64,000 bases of DNA from contig JAPPNN010000008.1 in assembly GCA_028873815.1 (NCBI GenBank), forward strand, positions 1 through 64,000, read 5' to 3'. A program made the translations under genes and the position numbers. The first letter of the stretch is position 1. The number at the start of each line of letters is the position of its first letter. Below the pieces are notes generated by a model. That model was given only the letters and a program-made list of their open reading frames with translations, did not search any database and was not told the DNA's origin. This stretch comes from Gemmatimonadota bacterium. Lineage in GTDB: Bacteria; Gemmatimonadota; Gemmatimonadetes; Longimicrobiales; Gaopeijiaceae. This document shows positions 44,578 through 50,366 of the stretch, in pieces.

Positions 44578-44664
44578 CCCCTGTAAGCCTCGGTGTCAAC
44601 ACAGGCATGATTGTTACTGGATCAGTAACATAGGCCCATCGCGTGACACCCTGTGGCTGAGACG
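44578..44664. repeat. Palindrome-bearing repeat, copy 1
   Basis: About 87 bases that recur at 61781-61868. The centre is GTTACTGGATCAGTAAC (44613-44629), a near-perfect inverted repeat. Both copies directly follow a broken DUF433 module. The antisense reading (AYVTDxVTxMP) has mostly non-synonymous differences between copies, which argues against a coding role. Confidence 0.65.
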
Positions 44665-44850
44665 AAGGGCCGGCATGGAGTGAAGCCAAGTAGAGCGACG
44701 TGCCGAGCCTTCTTGCTCTGGCTGGTATGCTCGTTCGTCGCGCTGGTCGCGTTCGATGCTGTGGTCGATATCGGGTCCGTATGGAGAATCGGCTTCATGG
44801 CTCTGGGCGGGTCCGCCGGTGCTGTGGTGGTGACCAGGCTAAAGCAGTGA
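44653..44850 (+). CDS. Possible two-helix small membrane protein
   Basis: A 65-residue frame with GTG start: two hydrophobic helices (about 19-37 LLWLVCSFVALVAFDAVVD and 44-61 RIGFMALGGSAGAVVV) and a basic N-terminus. The start lies inside the palindrome repeat and has no clear ribosome-binding site, so I rate it as possible only. It lies 128 bases before lepB. Confidence 0.4.
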   Translation: MAETKGRHGVKPSRATCRAFLLWLVCSFVALVAFDAVVDIGSVWRIGFMALGGSAGAVVVTRLKQ

Positions 44851-44977
44851 CCGCAGCCGCACCGAACGGTGTCCCCTACGCAACGAGTCGGAGGAGGGCC
44901 CGCACGATCCGCGCGGGCGCGCTGCACACGATGGCCGCCCCAACGACTTGGGAGGCTCCAGACAGGGGATCGAAGCT

Positions 44978-45709
44978 ATGAAGCGACATCGTCGACCGAC
45001 GAAGAATCCGCCGCGTCCGCCGCGTTTCAGCAAGGCGTGGTTTCTTGATTGGGGTCGCACGGTGGCTCTCGTGACCTTCTTCTTCATCGTCGGCCGGACG
45101 TTCCTGATGGCCACGTTCGTGATCGATTCGGGCTCGATGGAGGAAACGCTGCTGGTGGGCGACTTTGTCCTCGTGAACAAGGTGTCGCTCGGAGCCCCGA
45201 TTCCGTTCACGAACTCCAACCTTCCAGGGTACGCCCAACCGGAGCACGGCGACATCATCGTATTTCGCGCCGACCACTCCCCGGGACTCGACATCGTCAA
45301 GCGCACGGTCGGGCTGCCCGGCGACACGCTTCGCATGGATGGCGGCGTCCTTTACCGGAACGGCGTCGCCATCGATGAGCCCTACGTACGGCGGAATCCA
45401 CGGATCCCGGACTCTTTCGACCCGAAGATGTTGTGGCAAACGGACTACTTGTTGCCGGAGCTGTCCCGCGACACGTACCAACCGACGCGCGACAACTGGG
45501 GCCCAATCACCGTTCCCGAGGCGCGGTACTTCATGATGGGGGACAACCGGGACGACAGCTTCGACTCGCGATCGTGGGGCTTCGTGGAACGCCGCAAGAT
45601 GCAGGGAACGCCGCTATTCCTATACTACTCGTACGACCGTGAAGCTCTGAAGCCGTTTCGCTTCCTGACGGCGATGAGACCGAGGAGAATCGGGCCTCCG
45701 CCACGCTAG
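44978..45709 (+). CDS. lepB: Signal peptidase I
   Basis: A 243-residue inner-membrane protease. One membrane helix (about 18-40) precedes FVIDSGSMEETLLVGDFVLVNK with the catalytic Ser53, DIVKRTVGLPGDTLRM with the general-base Lys108, and MMGDNRDDSFDSRSWGFVE, box E of the family. The start at 44978 has AGGGGA upstream and avoids a 10-residue extension. It cleaves signal peptides of Sec- and Tat-exported proteins. It is unusual to find lepB amid TA remnants; its stop codon overlaps that of an antisense antitoxin fragment. Confidence 0.95.
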   Translation: MKRHRRPTKNPPRPPRFSKAWFLDWGRTVALVTFFFIVGRTFLMATFVIDSGSMEETLLVGDFVLVNKVSLGAPIPFTNSNLPGYAQPEHGDIIVFRADHSPGLDIVKRTVGLPGDTLRMDGGVLYRNGVAIDEPYVRRNPRIPDSFDPKMLWQTDYLLPELSRDTYQPTRDNWGPITVPEARYFMMGDNRDDSFDSRSWGFVERRKMQGTPLFLYYSYDREALKPFRFLTAMRPRRIGPPPR

Positions 45710-45810
45710 CGTGGGGTCACCGGCGCGTGCACGATGGCGGGGCCTTCGCCCTTCGCATGAGCCACGGCTTCGTTCAGCGACTGGATCAGGTCTTCTCCGA
45801 ACGTACTCAT
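45706..45810 (-). pseudogene. Truncated HTH-type antitoxin N-terminus
   Basis: A 34-residue frame MSTFGEDLIQSLNEAVAHAK...GPAIVHAPVTPR, ending just where XRE-type antitoxins of this style begin their helix-turn-helix. A strong AGGAGAGG ribosome site precedes the ATG. The stop at 45706 overlaps the lepB stop on the other strand, within the palindrome CCACGCTAGCGTGG (45701-45714). It looks like a gene cut by a rearrangement that joined it to lepB. Confidence 0.65.
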
Positions 45811-45863
45811 TGCCTCTCCTCTCCTTCCCTCTTGATCGCCGCGACCAGGGCGGAATCTGACGG

Positions 45864-45897
45864 TCAAGCCGGCAGCAGGCGCTCGCCCTTGGGTTCT
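45864..45897 (-). pseudogene. C-terminal remnant of a HicB-like gene
   Basis: The minus strand encodes PKGERLLPA and a stop, matching the end of the intact HicB-like gene at 49388 (PKGERLMPA). About 38 bases including the stop and downstream sequence are nearly identical between the sites. Nothing else of the gene remains upstream. Confidence 0.6.
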
Positions 45898-45999
45898 TCG
45901 CCGCTAGGGCGGCCGCGTTGAGAGATGATTCCAGATCGAGGGGATTGCTCTCGACCTAGTCGCGGGCGGTCAGGTCGTCCAGGGTCTTCGCCGGTGGCG

Positions 46000-46320
46000 T
46001 TACCGTGGGGCCGTATCGCGCGCCCCAACCTCCTCGCGCCATCCGCGTGCCCTTCGCGCATGCGCAAGCTCATAGCTCGCCTGCATCCGCATCCAGTGAT
46101 CGGCAGTACCCCAGCCGAGGGCCTCCAGCGCGAGCGCCATGTTTGCCGAGACGCCAGCCTTGCCGTTCAGCAGTCGCGACAGGGTCCCGCGCTCGCACCC
46201 GAGGTGCGCCGCCGTCTCGGTCACGTTCCATCCGACCTCGTCCATGCTCTCACGGATCAGTTCGCCCAGGTGCGGGGGGTTCACCATCGCACCCACGCGC
46301 TCGCCACCTGTGCCGTTCAT
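46000..46320 (-). CDS. higA: HigA-family antitoxin
   Basis: A 106-residue XRE-type antitoxin: HLGELIRESMDEVGWNVTET, AAHLGCERGTLSRLLNGKAG, SANMALALEALGWGTADHWM, the classical VapI/HigA pattern with a complete helix-turn-helix. The start at 46320 has GGAGG 7 bases upstream. Its HigB toxin should be encoded just upstream, but only the last codons survive (46339-46395), so this is an orphan antitoxin. Confidence 0.9.
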   Translation of the reverse strand: MNGTGGERVGAMVNPPHLGELIRESMDEVGWNVTETAAHLGCERGTLSRLLNGKAGVSANMALALEALGWGTADHWMRMQASYELAHARRARGWREEVGARDTAPR

Positions 46321-46338
46321 GACCTGTCCTCCTTCCCG

Positions 46339-46395
46339 TCAGTGGTAGTCTACCAGATCCACGTCAACGGCCTCGCCGTCCTGAGGCTTTCCGGC
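46339..46395 (-). pseudogene. HigB toxin C-terminal remnant
   Basis: The minus strand reads KPQDGEAVDVDLVDYH followed by a stop, the characteristic end of HigB (RelE superfamily) toxins. Upstream, the sequence changes to unrelated proline-rich coding potential, so the catalytic core is absent. It sits 18 bases before higA, the expected higB-higA order. Confidence 0.75.
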
Positions 46396-46580
46396 CGAAG
46401 GGAAGAGGTAGCCGAGGTGGAGATGGCGCGGGCGGCGGCGCTGGCGCGCGTGGTGGAGGAATCGGCCGCGTTGGCGGCTGTAGTTTCTCCAGCTGGCGGT
46501 CTAGCCATTCCTGCGTGGTTTCGGTCACGGAAATGACCTCCCTCGTCCAGGGTCCTTCGACCGGTGCGCGCATCTGCGGA
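46396..46580. other. Intergenic stretch with proline-rich minus-strand frame
   Basis: A minus-strand frame (about 46573 to 46364) would encode TETTQEWLDRQLEKLQ then a proline/arginine-rich tail. It runs into the higB remnant in another frame. I see no ribosome-binding site or family and regard it as debris at the junction that removed higB. Confidence 0.35.
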
Positions 46581-46585
46581 GCTCT

Positions 46586-46786
46586 TCAGCCGCTCTTCTT
46601 CCGGTTGCCTCCGCGCGGATGCAGGGCGTTGGTATAGCGCTCCAGCAGATCCTCAGTCTGCTCCTCCACCCGTGCCATCCGTTCCCGCAGGTCGGCGATG
46701 TCGCTCAGCGTCTTGAGCTGGAGCGGCAGCAGAACGGCAATCGTTCCCCCGACGGACCCGATGGCCGTCCAAACCTCGGAAGTCAC
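46586..46786 (-). CDS. Small membrane coiled-coil protein, repeat copy A
   Basis: A 66-residue protein with GTG start: TSEVWTAIGSVGGTIAVLLP is a membrane or amphipathic helix, and LQLKTLSDIADLRERMARVEEQTEDLLERY a coiled coil, with a basic tail ending NRKKSG. Its start overlaps the stop of an 11-codon leader (GTGA). The copy at 49653 differs at only two or three residues. The layout resembles phage XhlA-like or small TA-associated membrane proteins, but I cannot assign a family. Confidence 0.65.
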   Translation of the reverse strand: MTSEVWTAIGSVGGTIAVLLPLQLKTLSDIADLRERMARVEEQTEDLLERYTNALHPRGGNRKKSG

Positions 46787-46818
46787 TTGGTCTTCGCCAC
46801 CTTGTTCTCCTTGCCCAT
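46783..46818 (-). CDS. 11-residue leader peptide frame, copy A
   Basis: ATG at 46818 has AAGGAGG 5 bases upstream, the best ribosome-binding site in the area, and encodes MGKENKVAKTK before a stop overlapping the GTG of the membrane coiled-coil gene. The repeat copy encodes MGKENRVAKTK. The downstream gene lies in the -1 frame, so either coupled re-initiation or a -1 frameshift would express it. Confidence 0.5.
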   Translation of the reverse strand: MGKENKVAKTK

Positions 46819-47010
46819 CACCACCTCCTTGCACGCGTACCACCAAGGTCCGCCGCAGTCTCAACCGCTCCTCATCAGCGTCCTGCTGCGCTCGCATCGT
46901 AGCAGCCCCTCGTGCCTGCGGAACTCCCCTGAATTGGGGGGGCGGCGGGCGCCCGTCGCGACGCACACCCCCCCCGTGGGCGACGGAGTTTCCGCTCGCC
47001 CCTGGCGACC

Positions 47011-47053
47011 GACGAAGCTTGGCCTCCCGTCCGGGCCCCGGGTATTCTGGGGC
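47011..47053 (+). promoter_or_regulatory. DUF433 promoter, possibly leaderless
   Basis: TTGGCC (47019-47024) and TATTCT (47043-47048) are spaced 18 bases apart, and the ATG follows only 5 bases after the -10-like box. Transcription would begin at or near the start codon. The same block is conserved at 44361, 61675 and 62184 in front of DUF433 remnants. Confidence 0.55.
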
Positions 47054-47278
47054 ATGGATCATTCGGAACGCATCACGCTGGAGCCGGACAAGAGAGCCGG
47101 TAAGCCGTGCATTCGGGGACTCCGTATCACGGTGTACGATGTGCTGGAGTACCTGGCCTCCGGGATGACGGAAGAGGAGATCCTGGCGGATTTCCCTGAC
47201 CTGGAGCCGGAAGACATCCGGGCGGTGCTGGCGTTCGCCACGGCGCCTGAGCGCAGGCGCCACACGGCGGGGAGTTGA
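47054..47278 (+). CDS. DUF433 (VapB-like) antitoxin
   Basis: A 74-residue DUF433 protein: HSERITLEPDKRAGKPCIRG, LRITVYDVLEYLASGMTEEE, ILADFPDLEPEDIRAVLAFA, the complete winged-helix antitoxin fold. It has no evident ribosome-binding site, consistent with a leaderless transcript. DUF433 genes normally precede a DUF5615 PIN-like toxin; here a different 74-residue gene follows one base after the stop. It is the only intact member of four copies in the window. Confidence 0.92.
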   Translation: MDHSERITLEPDKRAGKPCIRGLRITVYDVLEYLASGMTEEEILADFPDLEPEDIRAVLAFATAPERRRHTAGS

Positions 47279-47279
47279 G

Positions 47280-47504
47280 ATGAAGATCTTGCGGGAAGGA
47301 GATGGAGGGTACGCCCTGGCGCCGGATCGCGGGCGCGTCGAAGTCGTTTATGAGTACCGAACCGTCGAACTCGAGAAGTCGAAGGCGACGGTCAGGAACG
47401 TCCTTGTCGGCGTGGATGCCGAAACCGGAGAAGTCCTGACGGTGCCGGCCCAATCGACGCCGAAACTGAAGGCTGCGAGGGAGGCGATTGCCCGGGCCGT
47501 CTAG
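47280..47504 (+). CDS. Unknown 74-residue partner of DUF433
   Basis: Starts one base after the DUF433 stop with GGGGAG in front: MKILREGDGGYALAPDRGRV, EVVYEYRTVELEKSKATVRN, then VLVGVDAETGEVLTVPAQST and a helical end KLKAAREAIARAV. It is not the usual DUF5615 toxin: no acidic PIN residues at the expected places. A degraded copy of its second half is fused to a DUF433 copy at 62430-62550, so the pair travels together. Function unknown; candidate toxin or accessory factor. Confidence 0.75.
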   Translation: MKILREGDGGYALAPDRGRVEVVYEYRTVELEKSKATVRNVLVGVDAETGEVLTVPAQSTPKLKAAREAIARAV

Positions 47505-47556
47505 GTCCGAGACCAACACGTCCGACTCCGGATCCGCCCAGGCGGCGGCTCCCTTT

Positions 47557-48336
47557 TCAGTCGAATGTGCACAGAATGGGAAGGTGGTCGCTCAACCTCG
47601 GCTTTCGGGCGAAGACCTCCTCGTGACTCGGTACTCGGGCTTCGGTCAAGCGCTCGAGCAGCGGCGTGTTCACGTAGCAGTAGTCCAGCTGATGCCGCAC
47701 GATCTTCGTCCAGGACTGAAATGTGGGCACGGGTCCGCCACGATGATGACTCAGACAGTCCGCCAGACCGAGGGTTTTCAGCCGGTCGATCACTTCCTGC
47801 CCCCCTTTGTGCTTCACGGAGCGGTTGAAGTCACCGCCGACAATCCAGCTTGTATCGTCCGAGATACACGCAGCGCGGAGCAACGCCCAGAGGATTTCCG
47901 TGAACCAGAGCCTGGGGTTGGTCACCAGCTTGATGCCCGACACATCCACATCGGTCCATAGACGCGGTGGGATGGGAAAGGACGGCGCGTGAACCGAGAC
48001 CACGTGGAACCGCTCTCCCGAGTCAAGCGTGGTCTTGCACCCCACGATCCAACCGTACCGTTCCGTGTAGATCTTGGTGACCCACGCCGACTCCGATTCC
48101 AGGTAGGCCGTTGCGTCGATCGGCCCCTTCGAGAGAACTGCCGTCGAGAACGGAGCGTTGTGGCCCCTGAAGTACCGTGGCGAGACTAGGTGGCACTCGT
48201 AGCGATCCCGGATCTCGCCAGGAATCCGGGTGACTTCTTGAAGCAGGACGATGTCGGCATCCTCCCGCTCCACCGTTTTCCACAGCGCGCGACGGGCTTT
48301 TCCCGCCTTGTTGACGTTCCATGTAAGCAGCTTCAT
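47557..48336 (-). CDS. Endonuclease/exonuclease/phosphatase (EEP) family protein
   Basis: A 259-residue EEP-fold hydrolase: KLLTWNVNKAG with the metal-ligand Asn, DADIVLLQEVT with the catalytic Glu, WIVGGDFNRSVKH (GDFN motif) and LSDHLPILCTFD (SDH motif). These are the four signature motifs of DNase I/APE1-like phosphodiesterases. No signal peptide. Substrate could be DNA, RNA or a phosphorylated small molecule. It lies between the DUF433 unit and a terminator, apparently alone. Confidence 0.9.
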   Translation of the reverse strand: MKLLTWNVNKAGKARRALWKTVEREDADIVLLQEVTRIPGEIRDRYECHLVSPRYFRGHNAPFSTAVLSKGPIDATAYLESESAWVTKIYTERYGWIVGCKTTLDSGERFHVVSVHAPSFPIPPRLWTDVDVSGIKLVTNPRLWFTEILWALLRAACISDDTSWIVGGDFNRSVKHKGGQEVIDRLKTLGLADCLSHHRGGPVPTFQSWTKIVRHQLDYCYVNTPLLERLTEARVPSHEEVFARKPRLSDHLPILCTFD

Positions 48337-48394
48337 CGGCGTTCCCAGCTTCCGCGGGTGCCGCTGGAAGATGGCCCGAACGGTTCTCGCGGCT

Positions 48395-48426
48395 AAAGAA
48401 AACGGCCCCCGCGACTGCGCGTGGGG
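48395..48426 (-). terminator. Leftward intrinsic terminator
   Basis: CCCCGCG (48407-48413) pairs with CGTGGGG (48420-48426), allowing one G-T pair, around a six-base loop. Read leftwards it is followed by GTTTTCTTT (plus-strand aaagaaaac). It would stop transcripts coming from the Panacea gene before the EEP gene. Confidence 0.6.
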
Positions 48427-48815
48427 TCATGGTTTACGAGGGATTTACCCATGTAAACCCATGCCCGCTTTAGATCACGTGACGCGCTCGCGAAGGGCCG
48501 TGCTCCTGCGGTGGACCGATGGGTCGTAAGCTCAAGGCACGATACGACATCGCTTGCCAGAGTACAACTTGCCAGGGTACAAATGGGCCGCTCCGTGGCC
48601 CCGGAAAGCGGGCCGTGACCCGAGATGGCGTGTTCAAGCTGGGACCGACCTAGCTCTCGTCGGCTCGTTCACAGAATGACTTCAAGGACGGTTTGGTGTG
48701 AGGTGATCGTATCGCGCCCTGTTGCAGACGCCTCAGCACTTCCCGAGTAAGGGTGAACGCACGTGGCGGGCGGGTTGCGGACGGGGAGTCCGCAGAATTG
48801 AGCGGGAAGGATCTG
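48427..48815. repeat. Gene-free stretch containing a repeat shared with 60.5 kb
   Basis: About 390 bases without a credible gene. Bases 48510-48650 match 60539-60664 (shared core gggccgctccgtggcc, itself a GGGCC/GGCCC hairpin) with small insertions. A short inverted repeat around ggtttac/gtaaacc lies at 48432-48459. No tRNA could be folded. It may be the remains of a small RNA or of deleted genes. Confidence 0.5.
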
Positions 48816-49323
48816 CTACGAAAAAACTCGCTCCATCATGGCAAACGCGTTGATGTCGTCGACGATACCCGCAGCGTCGTTTTCGGGAACGCCGTTCTTC
48901 TCAAGGATATCGCGAATCGAGATATCCTTCGTTTTTTCAGGCGATGGATCCGACCACTCCGGGAACGTATGCGTGTGATCTCGTAGCTGTTTGGCCGTCA
49001 TACGGCCGTGCTTGGCTATCACTTCTTCCACCAAACCGACTTCCGCCTCCGACAACGCAGCGAACTCGCACGGCGCTCTGAGCGCAACCGCGTTCCCTGC
49101 TGGAATCTTCGGGCCGTTCGCGGAGGTTGTTGTAGGTTTGAGACAGCACGGGAGCGTGCTCTATTGCCACGTACTCATCACCCGTGATGGCGTAACCCCA
49201 CCGAAGAAGCGCGGCCCGATCGATGATGTACATGAGCTTCATGAGCTTCATCCGTGTCATGCCCGGAATCGCCGCCAGCAAGCGACACGCAACCTCAGTT
49301 GCGACGGCTTCTTGATAACTCAT
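48816..49323 (-). pseudogene. Frameshifted Panacea-domain antitoxin
   Basis: The N-terminal part (SYQEAVATEVACRLLAAIPG, KLMKLMYIIDRAALLRWGYA, ITGDEYVAIEHAPVLSQTYN) starts at 49323 with GAGGGAAG in front. The C-terminal part (LSEAEVGLVEEVIAKHGRMT, AKQLRDHTHTFPEW) is in another frame. They would join by a single-base change near 49115, between NNLRE and NGPKIPAGN. Together they match a SocA-like/Panacea (DUF4065) protein, the antitoxin of diverse TA systems. No toxin is adjacent. Sequencing error or programmed shift cannot be excluded. Confidence 0.75.
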
Positions 49324-49387
49324 GCTTCCCTCGCTCTCGGTCGGGCGGTTCACGTTATCCTGTCGGCACGTGACACACGGCTGACAG

Positions 49388-49600
49388 TCAAGCCGGCATC
49401 AGGCGCTCGCCCTTGGGTTGCGGTACGGGCCGTCCCAGCTCGCGTGCCCGGTCGATCCAGAACTGCATCGCAGCCTTGATGTTACTCAAGGCCCTCTCGT
49501 GGTCGTCTCCGTGCGCCATGCACCCGGGCAACTCGGGCGCCTCGGCGACGACAGCCTGATCTTCGTTACTCCAGTAGAGAATGATCTCGTACTTGTACAT
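49388..49600 (-). CDS. HicB-like antitoxin, orphan
   Basis: A 70-residue short HicB: KYEIILYWSNEDQAVVAEAP, ELPGCMAHGDDHERALSNIK, then AAMQFWIDRARELG. GAGGTGA lies 7 bases upstream of the ATG. No hicA is present on either side, and the C-terminal end of a second copy survives at 45864. It could act on a HicA encoded elsewhere or be a residue of a lost module. Confidence 0.88.
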   Translation of the reverse strand: MYKYEIILYWSNEDQAVVAEAPELPGCMAHGDDHERALSNIKAAMQFWIDRARELGRPVPQPKGERLMPA

Positions 49601-49647
49601 CGATGTTCACCTCAGGACGGGCGGCTCGCGCGGTGCCGTGCGGAGGG

Positions 49648-50017
49648 GCTCTTCAGCCGCCTTTCTTCCGGTTGCCTCCGCGCGGATGCAGGGCGTTGGT
49701 ATAGCGCTCCAGCAGATCCTCAGTCTGCTCCTCCACCCGTGCCATCCGTTCCCGCAGGTCGGCGATGTCGCTCAGCGTCTTGAGCTGGAGCGGCAGCAGA
49801 ACGGCAATCGTTCCCCCGGCGGATCCGATGGCCGTCCAAACCTCGGAAGTCACTTGGTCTTCGCCACCCTGTTCTCCTTGCCCATCACCGCCTCCTTGCA
49901 CGCGTAACACCAAGGTCCGCCGCAGTCTCAACCACTCATCATCAGCGTCCTGCTGCGCTCGCATCGTAGCAGCCCCTCGTGCCCGCGGAACTCCCCTGAA
50001 TTGGGGGGGTCGGCGGG
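49648..50017. repeat. 370-bp direct repeat, copy B
   Basis: Second copy of the 46581-46950 segment, in the same orientation 3067 bases downstream. The intervening DNA holds the intact DUF433 pair, the EEP gene and the broken Panacea gene. Recombination between the copies would delete that whole block. Confidence 0.85.
49653..49853 (-). CDS. Small membrane coiled-coil protein, repeat copy B
   Basis: A 66-residue protein almost identical to the one at 46586 (Ala for Val after the IGS motif, KKGG for KKSG at the end). GTG start overlapping an 11-codon leader frame at 49850-49885 (MGKENRVAKTK) that has its own AAGGAGG. Near-identity of coding and leader sequences suggests recent duplication. Confidence 0.65.
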   Translation of the reverse strand: MTSEVWTAIGSAGGTIAVLLPLQLKTLSDIADLRERMARVEEQTEDLLERYTNALHPRGGNRKKGG

Positions 50018-50366
50018 CGCTCGTGGCGCCGTTGCCGTGCTCGCAATCGTCTCACGTGGCGAGGGTACGTCGGATCCAGCCTTACCTTCGTCCCCCGCTG
50101 CTCCGAGACCCGCGACGAGAGCCGCCTTGCCTCCGGTCGCGCCGGGGTTCGTTCCTCTGTGTAGATCGGATTACCCCATCTGAGTAATGGCGAACCTTCT
50201 GCAATTCGCTGAGCGTGAGGCCATGGTCGATGCGATGGGTTCGCACTCAGCGTGACCAGAGAGCGTGCCTTGGAGGTGCCATGATCCGGTTTAGCTCCAT
50301 TCTCCGACTGCAGGATCGGCGCCGGATGGCGACGGGAGCCGCGATACCTCAAGCGTTGGCCTCGAC
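50018..50366 (+). promoter_or_regulatory. Upstream region of the GH113-like gene
   Basis: No gene seen. Bases 50172-50229 (from TACCCCATCTGAG onward) resemble 54208-54263, upstream of the GH12 gene, at roughly 70% identity, the clearest shared block being ATTCGCTGAG/ACTCGCTGAG. The element lies 140-195 bases before the ATG and probably carries a common regulatory site. Confidence 0.5.

Larger units (their letters stand above)
46581..46950. repeat. 370-bp direct repeat, copy A
   Basis: Positions 46581-46950 match 49648-50017 at about 97% by eye, with no gaps over most of the length. The repeat holds a small membrane coiled-coil gene, its 11-codon leader frame, the TTGAGA-type non-coding motif and a CCCCTGAATTGGGG palindrome near the right end. 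No transposase or terminal inverted repeats are visible, so the duplication mechanism is unclear. Confidence 0.85.

Noticed and set aside
44501-44689. Minus-strand frame with AYVTDPVTIMPVLT, echoed at 61777-61968 (AYVTDSVTNMPALT)
   Set aside because: Differences between the two copies mostly change amino acids and the frame is simply antisense to a palindromic non-coding repeat.
48427-48520. tRNA- or tmRNA-like stem structures and an attachment site
   Set aside because: Short inverted repeats are present but no cloverleaf, CCA end or T-loop sequence can be placed.
43857-50017. CRISPR array or prophage
   Set aside because: Repeats are few, irregularly spaced and of different types; there are no cas, capsid, terminase, integrase or transposase genes.
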